Assembly: GCF_030294985.1 (NCBI RefSeq)
Contig: NZ_AP024718.1
Coordinates: 2,247,001-2,311,000 of the forward strand
DNA length: 64,000 nt
Source: Methylomarinovum tepidoasis
GTDB lineage: Bacteria > Pseudomonadota > Gammaproteobacteria > Methylococcales > Methylothermaceae
Direction of reading: 5' to 3'
Shown: one piece after another, positions 8,976 through 16,841 of the stretch
Layout: the number at the start of each line of letters is the position of its first letter
Position numbering within the stretch: position 1 is the first letter of the stretch
Made by a program: the position numbers and the translations under genes
Notes under the pieces: generated by a model
The model's input: only the letters and a program-made list of their open reading frames with translations
Database searches by the model: none
Told to the model about the DNA's origin: nothing

Positions 8976-9997
8976 CAGCCCAGATCGCGCGCCAGCCAGG
9001 GACCGATCAGCTTGCTCAGCGGCAGCGGCAGCCTCCGCCAGGCGCGGATGAACAGCCGATACTTGGGATTGAGGGGGTTGATGTCGGGCATTTCCCGGGC
9101 GCGCACCAGATCGAACTCGTAGTACAGCGGCTCGGGCTCGAAACCCCAGTGCTTCTTGAAGCGGTAGGAGCCGGTGCCCTTCTTGCTGCGGCCGTAGTCG
9201 AACATCCGGATCCCCCGCCCCACCGCCCGGCGCATGACCTCCCAGTACATGAAGTCGTTGGCGTATAGGTGGCGCGCATCGGCGGTGCCGCCGCCGTAAT
9301 AGGGCAGCACCTCGTCGCGGAAGTAGAAGCTCATCACCCCGGCCACCGGCCGGCCCTGGTGCTCCACGATCAGGATCTCGCAGCGGTCGCCGAAGGTCTC
9401 CTTCAGGGCCTGGAAATAGCGTTTCGGGAAAACCGGCGTGCCCAGGTTGCGCACGCTTTCGGCATAAACCTCGTACAGACGGTCGATGCCGTCATCGATC
9501 ACCGAGGTCAGCCCCGCCTTGATTCCTTTGCGGATCATCGCCCGCTGCTTGCGCGGCACCGCCTTGAGATTGGCCTCCGGATCGGAATCGAGCGCCTTGC
9601 GGAAGGTGACGTAGAGATCTTTGGTCGGCCTGACCTTGCCCGAGGGCCGGCGCAGACGCCATTCCAGATAGTCGACGCCGAGCGCCTGGGCCTGCTGCAG
9701 CGCCTCCGTTTCCAGCCGCTCCCCGATCGAATCGTCATCGGCCAGGACGCCGCCGTAGACGCAGAAAGGGGTGGAGATCAGGGCGTTGGCGAACAGGCGG
9801 CTGGCGATGTGGCCCAGCGGCAGTACCCCGGCGATCTTCCCCCCGTCTTCGACATAGCGGTAATGGGTATGGTGGCCCAGGGAATCCTCCAGCACCGCCT
9901 GCCAGCCGCTCAGATGGAAGAAGGTCCCTTCGGGGTGGTTTTCCACATAGGCGTCCCACCGCCCGGCTTCCGACGGGGTCAACGGTTCAATGCGCAT
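8975..9997 (-). CDS. FemAB-like XrtA-associated acyltransferase
   Basis: 340 residues with two GNAT-like halves, as in FemAB family proteins. Landmarks: GTFFHLSGWQAVLEDSLGH (24-42), LEWRLRRPSGKVRP, RKQRAMIRKGIKAGL (basic helix), YYGGGTADARHLYANDFMYW, and FDYGRSKKGTGSYRFKKHWG near the C-terminus. FemAB enzymes use aminoacyl-tRNA to add amino acids to peptidoglycan precursors; the PEP-CTERM subgroup probably adds an amino acid or acyl group to a polysaccharide precursor, which is inference. It overlaps the deacetylase gene by 11 bases. Confidence 0.92.
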   Translation of the reverse strand: MRIEPLTPSEAGRWDAYVENHPEGTFFHLSGWQAVLEDSLGHHTHYRYVEDGGKIAGVLPLGHIASRLFANALISTPFCVYGGVLADDDSIGERLETEALQQAQALGVDYLEWRLRRPSGKVRPTKDLYVTFRKALDSDPEANLKAVPRKQRAMIRKGIKAGLTSVIDDGIDRLYEVYAESVRNLGTPVFPKRYFQALKETFGDRCEILIVEHQGRPVAGVMSFYFRDEVLPYYGGGTADARHLYANDFMYWEVMRRAVGRGIRMFDYGRSKKGTGSYRFKKHWGFEPEPLYYEFDLVRAREMPDINPLNPKYRLFIRAWRRLPLPLSKLIGPWLARDLG

Positions 9998-10835
9998 AGG
10001 CGGTCCGATTCAGAAAGACATTGGCGACGGTGTTCCAGGCGAAATCCCGCAGCAGGCGGCGGAGACGGGCTTCCATCCGTCCCAGGTTGAGATAGTGGCG
10101 CACGCGGGTCTTGAGTCCCAGCCCTTTGGGCCTGGGCTGGCCGGGATCGATCTCCCAGGGATGGAAGTAGAAGATCGCCGGCTGGCCCTCGCGGTTCACC
10201 TGGCGCAGCTGCCAGCGGCTGAAGGCGTACGGATACAGGCGGAAGAATCCCCCCCCGCCGCAGGGCCAGCGTCTGCCGAGAAAATCGCGGGTGGTGATGG
10301 GGATTTCCAGCAGCTGCGGGGCCACCTCGGGCCGGAAGGCGAAGCGTGGCGCCTCGGGCATGCCGTAGAGATCGTGTTTGACCGGATAGATGCTGGAACT
10401 GTAGCGGAATCCGACCTGCTGCAGGACTTCCAAGGCCCAGAGGTTGTCGCGGCCGATGGAGTAGCTCGCGGCCCGGTAGCCGATCACCGCAACCCCACCG
10501 GTGTCCTCGAGCAGTTTCTTGGCGCGGGTGACATCCTCGCGGAAGGCTTCCGAGGTCTGCTCGGTGGCGCGGCGGTGATCGTAACCGTGACAGGCCAGTT
10601 CGTGCCCGGCGGCCACGATCTCACGGATCAGCCCCGGGTAACGCTCGGCCACCCAGCCGAGGGTGAAGAAGGTCGCCTTGACTCCGGTTTCGTCGAACAG
10701 GGCCAGCACCCGTTCGGTGTTGGCCTGGACCCGGTGGGGCCAGCGGTCCCAGTCCCGGCGGTCGATGTGCGGCTCGAAGGCGGAGACCTGAAAGTAGTCC
10801 TCCACGTCCACGCTCATGGCGTTGGTCGGCGTCAT
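9987..10835 (-). CDS. XrtA-system polysaccharide deacetylase (NodB fold)
   Basis: 282 residues from the ATG at 10835, giving MTPTNAMSVDVEDYFQV; this start overlaps the epimerase stop in an ATGA arrangement, so a longer in-frame extension is rejected. NodB-type features: metal-binding SVDVEDYF near the N-terminus, KATFFTLGWVAERYPGLI, and ELACHGYDHR with the His pair. The C-terminal part contains FYFHPWEIDPGQPRP, a usual deacetylase His motif. It likely removes acetyl groups from N-acetylated residues of the exopolysaccharide, consistent with the adjacent UDP-GlcNAc epimerase. Confidence 0.93.
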   Translation of the reverse strand: MTPTNAMSVDVEDYFQVSAFEPHIDRRDWDRWPHRVQANTERVLALFDETGVKATFFTLGWVAERYPGLIREIVAAGHELACHGYDHRRATEQTSEAFREDVTRAKKLLEDTGGVAVIGYRAASYSIGRDNLWALEVLQQVGFRYSSSIYPVKHDLYGMPEAPRFAFRPEVAPQLLEIPITTRDFLGRRWPCGGGGFFRLYPYAFSRWQLRQVNREGQPAIFYFHPWEIDPGQPRPKGLGLKTRVRHYLNLGRMEARLRRLLRDFAWNTVANVFLNRTAYAH

Positions 10836-11935
10836 CCCCAGTGCCGCTCCAGAACCGTGACGATGCGTTCGGCGGCGCGCCCGTCCCACAGTTCCGGCAC
10901 CCGGCCCCGCTTGCCGCCGCCGGTGAGCACCTCGTCGGTGCAGCGGCGGATGCGCTCCGGGTCGCGGCCGGCGAGGGTGTTGGTGCCCTCGGTGACGGTG
11001 ATGGGGCGTTCGGTGTTGTCGCGCAGAGTGATACAGGGAACCCCCAGGGCGGTGGTTTCCTCCTGCAGGCCGCCGGAATCAGTCAGCACCAGACGGGCAT
11101 CCTTCACCAGCCCCAGCATCTCCAGATAGCCCAGGGGCGGCAGCAGAGTGACGGTCGGGCCTTCCACCCGATCCTGGAGTCCGAAGGTTTCGATCTTCTG
11201 CAACGTCCGCGGATGACAGGGGAAGACCAGCGGCAGGCGCCGGCCGATTTCCGCCAGCACGTTCAGCAATCGCACCAGCACGTCCGGGTCGTCAACGTTC
11301 GCCGGCCGGTGCAGGGTCACCACCCCGTACTGCGGCGGCAAGGCGCGCCCATGGCGTTGCAGGGTCTGCGCCGCCGGCATCGCCCGTTCGAGCTGGGCCC
11401 GGAGGGCGTCGATCATGACGTTGCCGACGAAATAGATACGGGACGGATCGATGCCTTCGGCGGTCAGATTGTCCTTGGCCGAGCGTTCGGTGGTGAACAG
11501 CAGGTCGGAGATCTGATCGGTCAGTACCCGGTTGATCTCCTCCGGCATGGTGCGGTCCCGGCTGCGCAGGCCCGCCTCGACGTGGATCAGGGGAATCTGC
11601 TTCTTGGCGGCGACCAGACCGCAGGCGATGGTGGAATTGACGTCTCCCACCACCAGCACCGCTTCGGGGGCGGCCTCGTCGAGCACCGGTTCGAAGCGCT
11701 GCATGATCTGGCCGGTCTGCCAGGCATGGCTGCCCGATCCCACTTCCAGATCGACATCCGGTTCGGGAATACCGAGCTGGGTGAAAAAGGCATCCTTCAT
11801 CGCCGCATCGTAATGCTGGCCGGTATGGACCAGGAACGGATGCAACTTGCCACTGTGGCGCAGTTGAGCGTGAATCGGGGCGATCTTCATGAAGTTGGGA
11901 CGCGCTCCGACGACACAGAGAATGGTAGCGGTCAT
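10832..11935 (-). CDS. wecB: UDP-N-acetylglucosamine 2-epimerase (non-hydrolysing)
   Basis: 367 residues, standard size. Converts UDP-GlcNAc to UDP-ManNAc in the cytoplasm. Visible motifs: VVGARPNFMKIAPI (8-21), HTGQHYDAAMKDAFF, VEAGLRSRD, LTDSGGLQEET, and LGVPCITLRDNTERPITV near the C-terminus. Within the XrtA locus it probably supplies ManNAc-derived precursor for the polysaccharide. Its start overlaps the ATPase stop, and its stop overlaps the deacetylase start, each by 4 bases. Confidence 0.95.
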   Translation of the reverse strand: MTATILCVVGARPNFMKIAPIHAQLRHSGKLHPFLVHTGQHYDAAMKDAFFTQLGIPEPDVDLEVGSGSHAWQTGQIMQRFEPVLDEAAPEAVLVVGDVNSTIACGLVAAKKQIPLIHVEAGLRSRDRTMPEEINRVLTDQISDLLFTTERSAKDNLTAEGIDPSRIYFVGNVMIDALRAQLERAMPAAQTLQRHGRALPPQYGVVTLHRPANVDDPDVLVRLLNVLAEIGRRLPLVFPCHPRTLQKIETFGLQDRVEGPTVTLLPPLGYLEMLGLVKDARLVLTDSGGLQEETTALGVPCITLRDNTERPITVTEGTNTLAGRDPERIRRCTDEVLTGGGKRGRVPELWDGRAAERIVTVLERHWG

Positions 11936-13062
11936 GCTTCTCCCTCTACCGTACCTTCCTCGGCCGGGTTCTTTTCGGCCTTTGCCGGTGTTTTCCGCTC
12001 AGGTTCGGCAAGATCGACGGCATAGACCTCGTCCATATCGAGCTGAAGGAGGATCGCTTTGCGCAGCAGGGCCCGTTCCCGCTGCAGCAAGCCCTGTAAT
12101 TCCGCCACCCGGGATTCGAGCTTCGCGATGCGCTGTTCCAGATGCGCCACCAGCCCTCCCTGGCTGGCACTGTTGACGATCTGAGTCAACGCCGGGGTAT
12201 CCGCCGCGCTGGCCTCGTGCGTTGGCGGCAAACTCTCGCCAGTGGGGGATTCTTCACGGATTTCTTCGACCACCGTCTGCACCACTTTGGCATCGATGTC
12301 GTGCCGCTCTTCCAGGTAGGCGAACAGCAACAGCCGGTCACAGAGGGAGTTGACGACTCTGGGAATGCCTTTGGTGAAGGCGTGGATTTCCTTGAAAGCC
12401 GCTTCGTTGAAGCGTGGATCCTGCTGCCAACCGGCCAGCTTCAGACGGTGGAGGATATAGGCACGGGTTTCCTCCAAGGTCAGGGGACGCAGGTGGTAGG
12501 TGGCGATCACTCGCTGGTACACCTGGGTCAGGGCTTCGCTCTGCAGCGTAAGGCGAAATTCGTCCTGCCCCAGCAGAAAGGCCTGGAACAGCGGCCTGCC
12601 GTTGACCTCGAAGTTCGACAGCATGCGCAGCTCCTCCAGGGACTGGAGGGGAAGGTTCTGGGCCTCGTCCACCACCAGCAGAACCCGTTTACCCTCCCGC
12701 GCCTTTTCCTTGAAGAAGCGTTCAAGATTGCGCAGCAGGGTGGCCTTGTCATCACCGTCGTAGGCCAGCCCGAAGGTGGCGGAGATAATCCGCAGAGTGT
12801 CTTCAGCACCCACCTGGGAGGTCACCATCACCCCAGCGACGATGTTTTCCTGGCGCAAGGAGGCGAACAGGGCTTTGACCAGCAGGGTCTTACCCGTCCC
12901 TGGCATCCCGGTGACGACCACGAACCCCTCCCCCTGAGCCAAGCCGTAACGCAGATAGGCCAAGGCCCGTTTGTGGACTGGGCTGTTGAAGAAGAATTCT
13001 GGGTCCGGAGTCAGTTGAAAAGGCTTTTTGTTCAGACGGAAAAATTGGGTGTACATGGTCAA
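11932..13062 (-). CDS. XrtA-associated ExeA-like ATPase
   Basis: 376 residues. AAA-type ATPase: N-terminal FFRLNKKPFQLTPDPEFFF (7-25), Walker A GMPGTGKT (52-59), Walker B LLVVDEAQN (128-136), then a sensor region and the usual helical lid (KGIPRVVNSLCDRLLLFAYL). The last ~75 residues form a charged coiled coil (HLEQRIAKLESRVAELQ) after a low-complexity linker. This matches the PEP-CTERM-locus secretion ATPase subgroup related to ExeA. It likely energises or organises polysaccharide or protein export at the inner membrane; the exact role is not established. The stop of the barrel gene overlaps its start by 4 bases. Confidence 0.93.
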   Translation of the reverse strand: MTMYTQFFRLNKKPFQLTPDPEFFFNSPVHKRALAYLRYGLAQGEGFVVVTGMPGTGKTLLVKALFASLRQENIVAGVMVTSQVGAEDTLRIISATFGLAYDGDDKATLLRNLERFFKEKAREGKRVLLVVDEAQNLPLQSLEELRMLSNFEVNGRPLFQAFLLGQDEFRLTLQSEALTQVYQRVIATYHLRPLTLEETRAYILHRLKLAGWQQDPRFNEAAFKEIHAFTKGIPRVVNSLCDRLLLFAYLEERHDIDAKVVQTVVEEIREESPTGESLPPTHEASAADTPALTQIVNSASQGGLVAHLEQRIAKLESRVAELQGLLQRERALLRKAILLQLDMDEVYAVDLAEPERKTPAKAEKNPAEEGTVEGEA

Positions 13063-14642
13063 AATCTCATGTTGATGGCGGCGATGGCCCGATTTTCCCG
13101 GTAATCGAAATCGCTGTCCCCGTTCTGACGCTGATGACGATATTCAACGTAGGCGTTGAGGTCTTCGGTAATCCGCCGGTTCAGGCGCAGCGAGGCGGTC
13201 CAGTAGATACTACCGTCGTCATCGGCATTGATAGTAGCATCGCCCGTATCCGAACGCTGCCAGGAACCACGAACGTAGAGCGTAGTCCGCCGCCCTCCCT
13301 GCCAGCGCCAGGTACCCGACAGCCCCAACACCTTGGATTCATCTTTGCTAACCTGATAGATCCGGCGGGAACGGTACAGACGCAGGGTGACACTGTGACG
13401 GGCAAAGTTTCGGGTCACGTTGAGTTCGAAACGCTTGCGCAGAAAAACCTCGTCGACCAGGGCGGGCAGGTCGATCGGAACCAACAAGGGCTGGCGCGTC
13501 GCTGGATCGACGATGGGATTGCCGGCGGCATCGACGACCGGAATGACCTGCTGCTGGAGCAGAACCCGCTGGGTGGTAGTGATCTCCTCCAAGTAGCGTC
13601 CCTGCCAAGTAGTATGCCTGCCCCGATGTGAGAACGAACCCTGGAACACATCCCCGGTCAGGCTGCCGACGTCGTTGTGGCGGTATGTTCCCTGCAGACG
13701 GGTGCGCCGGGTCGGCTCCAGGATCACGGTCGCGAACAAATTGTTGCCGTACCCACCTTCGATCGTCAGCATCCGGCTCGGTGACCAGGTGGCGCCGACA
13801 GTATAGAAGAAGCCGTTGTTGTTGTTGTCGGTCGTACTCTGGAAGTCGTTATCGACCCATCCTCCCTGAACGAAGGTGCTGAACTTGCGTCGTAAACGAT
13901 AGCTGATCCGCCCCACGGCGTTGCGGAAATCCACGTTGGCAGCACCCCTGCGCTCGTCATGCTCGTTGCGGAAGCCGAACTGCCATGTCAGGGTACGAAA
14001 ACGGCTGCCACTTTGGAGAATGGCGGATTGGGTATAGGTATGCGTGGTCGAAGCCTCCCCTTCGGAAGCAGTGAAGTAATTGTATCCCAGCCGGAATTCG
14101 CCTTCGGCATACCCTCCCCAATGAGGGCGCCAGTAGGGACTGACGCCAAAAGTATAAAAATCCGCGCGGTTGCCGGTATTGCTCAGATTGTCACTGAATT
14201 GCTGCTGATGAGGATCGATCAGGGTTTGGCCCGTACTGGCCCGAGCCTCGACGAAAACCGAATGCTTGATCACCTCGGCCAACGCATTGGCCTGAAGCTG
14301 GTGACGGAGATCGTAACCACGGCCTTTTTGGGTGGAAAAGATATTCTGCATCCGATAGTTGAGATTGAGGTGCACACGCCCCTTCTGATTCGGTCCGAAA
14401 CTGGCCCGGCCGACACTGCCGGGGCTGATCCCCCCCTGCCCGAAACCGGCGGAACCAATATTTACTCCACCGAAGCCTCCTCCACCGAAGCCTCCTCCAC
14501 CGAAGCCTCCTCCACCGAAGCCTCCTCCACCGAAGCCTCCTCCACCGAAGCCTCCTCCACCGAAGCCTCCTCCACCGAAGCCTCCTCCACCGAAGCCTCC
14601 TCCACCGAAGCCTCCTCCACCAGCATTACCGGTTCCCGGTAG
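13059..14642 (-). pseudogene. XrtA-associated outer-membrane barrel protein, 3' part separated by IS481 insertion
   Basis: C-terminal 527 codons of a gene cut by the IS at 14649-15764. The frame stays open into the element up to 14756 but has no signal peptide there. It begins with NLPGTGNAGG, then ten GGGGF repeats, then a beta-barrel-like body rich in alternating aromatic and polar residues (YYFGV-type strands, SRRIYQVSKDESKVLGLSG) and a terminal AINMRF ending in Phe, the usual outer-membrane barrel signature. Joined to the fragment at 15765-15956 it gives a 591-residue in-frame protein. It belongs to the uncharacterised PEP-CTERM-associated outer-membrane family and probably acts in polysaccharide export. 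As it stands the product should not be exported. Confidence 0.88.
14464..14621. repeat. 15-bp tandem repeat encoding (GGGGF)10
   Basis: Nine perfect copies of the 15-base unit CCTCCTCCACCGAAG occupy 14476-14610, with degenerate partial copies on each side. On the minus strand they encode ten GGGGF pentapeptides in the barrel protein, close to its N-terminal region. Because the unit is 15 bases, gain or loss of copies by slippage keeps the frame. There are no spacers, so it is not a CRISPR array. Confidence 0.95.
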
Positions 14643-14648
14643 ATTAGA
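14643..14648. repeat. Target-site duplication, left copy
   Basis: ATTAGA immediately left of the IS481 element; identical to 15765-15770. A perfect 6-bp duplication supports transposition into this exact site. Confidence 0.93.
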
Positions 14649-15764
14649 TGTTGGGTCCCGTGTGATCATATCCCCAAAAGGAGCTATCCTTTGTTCCGTG
14701 CCTGGGATGTTCTGAACGAGCTGATGGCAGAGGCTCAGGCCGGAAAGAAGGTTCAAGTTTGACGGAGAAGGAGGAAGCCATGGTCATCCGTCTTCACAAG
14801 AAAGCCCGCACCACCCCTGAGATCCGCCGGGAGATCCAGAATTCCGATCTGCCGGCCACGGTCCTGGCCAAGAAATACGGCGTTCATCGTCACACCATCC
14901 GCAAGTGGCGCCAGCGCGATTCGGTCGAGGACGCCTCGCACCGGCCCCATCGCATCCATGCCACCCTGACCCCGCAGCAGGAAGCGATCGTCGTCTGTCT
15001 GCGCGAAACCCTGCTGTTGCCCCTGGATGACCTGCTGGCGGTCGTTCATCGCTTCATCTATCCCGAGATGTCCCGCTCGGCTCTGGACCGGCTGCTGCGC
15101 CGCCATGGGGTCTCCAATCTCAAGGCCCTGATCGCCGCCCGGGAAGGGGAAGATGCCCCCTCCAAGGGCAAAAAGAAGGGTTTCAAGGACTACGAGCCCG
15201 GGTTTGTCCACATCGACATCAAGTACCTGCCCAAGATGCCCGATGAGAGCCGGGGCCGTTACCTCTTCGTCGCCATCGACCGGGCCAGTCGTTGGGTCTA
15301 CCTGGAGATCCATCCCACCAAGGAAGCCAAGGTCGCTGCCGGCTTCCTGAACCGCCTGATCGCCAAGGCTCCCTTCAAAATCACCAAGGTCCTGACCGAC
15401 AACGGCAAAGAGTTCACCGACCGCTTCTGCGCCACCGGGGAGCGCGAACCGACCGGCCGTCACCTTTTCGACCAGGGCTGCCAACGCCATGGCATCGAGC
15501 ACCGCCTCATCCCACCCAAACGCCCGCAGACCAACGGCATGGTCGAACGTTTCAACGGTCGGATCGCCGAGATCCTCAAAACCACCCGCTTCCAAAGCAG
15601 CCAGGATCTGGAACGGACCTTGATGCAGTATGCCAGTGTCTACAACCATCAGATCCCCCAGAAGGCCCTGGGACACATCTCACCAGTACAGGCCCTCAAA
15701 GACTGGCAGAAGAAACGACCGGAACTCTTCAAAAAACGTGTACATAATCTCACGGGGCTTGACA
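14649..15764. mobile_element. Complete IS481-family insertion sequence (1116 bp)
   Basis: The element starts TGTTGGGTCCCGTGTGATC at 14649 and ends, read inward from 15764 on the minus strand, TGTCAAGCCCCGTGAGATT. These imperfect terminal repeats agree at 17 of the first 25 positions and carry the TGT...ACA ends usual for the family. It is flanked by identical ATTAGA hexamers. It contains one transposase gene in the plus orientation, opposite to the interrupted operon. Intact ends, a perfect duplication and an intact transposase suggest a recent, possibly active insertion. Confidence 0.93.
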
Positions 15765-15769
15765 ATTAG
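14780..15769 (+). CDS. IS481-family transposase
   Basis: 329 residues from the ATG at 14780, preceded by GGAGAAGGAGGAAG; a TTG start at 14759 is possible. N-terminal helix-turn-helix region (EIRREIQNSDLPATVLAKKY, then GVHRHTIRKW), followed by a DDE integrase core: FVHIDIKYLPKMP with the first Asp, VLTDNGKEFTD with the second, and the Glu in NGMVERFNGRIAEIL. The protein catalyses cut or copy of its own element. The reading frame runs through the right terminal repeat, and its stop codon TAG (15767-15769) lies in the duplicated target DNA rather than in the element. Confidence 0.95.
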   Translation: MVIRLHKKARTTPEIRREIQNSDLPATVLAKKYGVHRHTIRKWRQRDSVEDASHRPHRIHATLTPQQEAIVVCLRETLLLPLDDLLAVVHRFIYPEMSRSALDRLLRRHGVSNLKALIAAREGEDAPSKGKKKGFKDYEPGFVHIDIKYLPKMPDESRGRYLFVAIDRASRWVYLEIHPTKEAKVAAGFLNRLIAKAPFKITKVLTDNGKEFTDRFCATGEREPTGRHLFDQGCQRHGIEHRLIPPKRPQTNGMVERFNGRIAEILKTTRFQSSQDLERTLMQYASVYNHQIPQKALGHISPVQALKDWQKKRPELFKKRVHNLTGLDN

Positions 15770-15956
15770 AAATGGAAACGGCCGGATTGAACTCCGTCAA
15801 CCAGGCGCTTTCACCACCGTGAGACTCCAGATTGATGTTATCACTGTAGGTTTCGCGCAGGGTCAGGTAAGGCGAGATACGCCAGCGGGCGGCCTCGGCG
15901 GTTTCCAATCCCATCAACAACAACACCGGCAGCCATTTCCAGCGGATGCGTTCCAT
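15750..15956 (-). pseudogene. XrtA-associated outer-membrane barrel protein, 5' part with signal peptide
   Basis: The ATG at 15956 begins MERIRWKWLPVLLLMGLE, a signal peptide ending near TAEAA, followed by RWRISPYLTLRETYSDN, typical of the start of PEP-CTERM-associated outer-membrane proteins. Native coding covers 64 codons to 15765; after that the frame enters the IS right end, adds four residues (CQAP) and stops at TGA. Excising the IS and one duplication copy joins VSISN directly to LPGTGNAGG in the same frame. It lies 6 bases after the tyrosine kinase stop. Confidence 0.88.
15765..15770. repeat. Target-site duplication, right copy
   Basis: ATTAGA immediately right of the IS481 element, identical to 14643-14648. 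It also carries the transposase stop codon TAG. Confidence 0.93.
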
Positions 15957-15962
15957 GCGGGC

Positions 15963-16841
15963 TCATTCGCCGTAGTTATAGTATTTGTAGCCGTAATAAG
16001 CATAATAACCCAGCCCGAAGCCCTGCTGGGTCTTGTTGAGTACGCATCCCACCACCTCGCAGGTACTCAGCATGTCCGCCGCCTCCTTGACGATGTACTG
16101 GGGCGTCGCTTCGGCCTCCACCACCAGGACCACCTGGCCCACGTGGGTGGCGAGCACGCTGGCCTGGGTCGTAGCCAGCAACGGGGGCGAATCGAAGACC
16201 ACCACCCGGTCGGGATAGCGCTGGGAGATTTCCCGCGCCAGGCGCTGCATCTCCTCGCTGGCGAGCAGCTCGGTGGCATGAGTGTGGTGCCGGCCGGCCG
16301 GCAGCAGCGTCAGTTTGGGAATATCGGTGCGCAGCAACACATCCGCCAACGGTCTTTCCCGTTCCAGCACGTCGATCAATCCCGGTCGCTCGTGAGCGTC
16401 GAACAAGCGCGAGGCAGCTGGCTTGACCACATCGGCATCGATCAGCAGCACGGTCTTGTCCCGCTCGGCAGCGATGCTCAGCGCCAGGTTGACCGCGGTG
16501 AAAGTCTTGCCCTCGCCGGGCAGACTGCTGGTGACCAGAATCAGGTTGGCATGGGGGATGACTTCCGCCCCTTCCCCGAAGGCGTTCATCAGCAGGGGAC
16601 GTTTGATCATCCGGTATTCCTCCGCCAATTGTCCTTCGGCGGCATCCGGCGACAGCATGCCCCGTTCCTGCAGCCGTTCCCGGTTGACCACGATTTGGGG
16701 CTTGGAAACAGGCGGCGGAGGTTTGGCCGCTTCGGGCACGAACTCGTCTGGTACTGCTTCAAACGTAGCCGGTTCCGGGGAGATATCACCCTGTTTTTCC
16801 AGGGCCTTTTCGATGATACTCACGCCACTCACCTGCTTCAT
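15963..16841 (-). CDS. XrtA-associated tyrosine autokinase (Wzc/CpsD-like)
   Basis: 292 residues from the ATG at 16841, which forms an ATGA overlap with the chain-length gene. BY-kinase motifs: Walker A SSLPGEGKT (105-113), Walker A' VLLIDAD (131-137), Walker B VVFDSPP (214-220). The C-terminus (279-290) is a tyrosine cluster, YYAYYGYKYYNY, the autophosphorylation tail. It is the cytoplasmic partner of the upstream chain-length protein; cycles of tail phosphorylation control polysaccharide length and export. An upstream in-frame extension overlapping that gene was rejected. Confidence 0.95.
   Translation of the reverse strand: MKQVSGVSIIEKALEKQGDISPEPATFEAVPDEFVPEAAKPPPPVSKPQIVVNRERLQERGMLSPDAAEGQLAEEYRMIKRPLLMNAFGEGAEVIPHANLILVTSSLPGEGKTFTAVNLALSIAAERDKTVLLIDADVVKPAASRLFDAHERPGLIDVLERERPLADVLLRTDIPKLTLLPAGRHHTHATELLASEEMQRLAREISQRYPDRVVVFDSPPLLATTQASVLATHVGQVVLVVEAEATPQYIVKEAADMLSTCEVVGCVLNKTQQGFGLGYYAYYGYKYYNYGE

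Noticed and set aside
14464-14621. Regular 15-base repeats that could suggest a CRISPR array or a plus-strand STEAS-repeat protein
   Set aside because: There are no spacers, and the minus-strand frame is the one continuous with the barrel protein; the plus-strand frame is its mirror.
14759-14779. TTG start for the IS481 transposase
   Set aside because: The ATG at 14780 has GGAGGAAG directly upstream and gives the usual family N-terminus; the TTG is kept only as an alternative.
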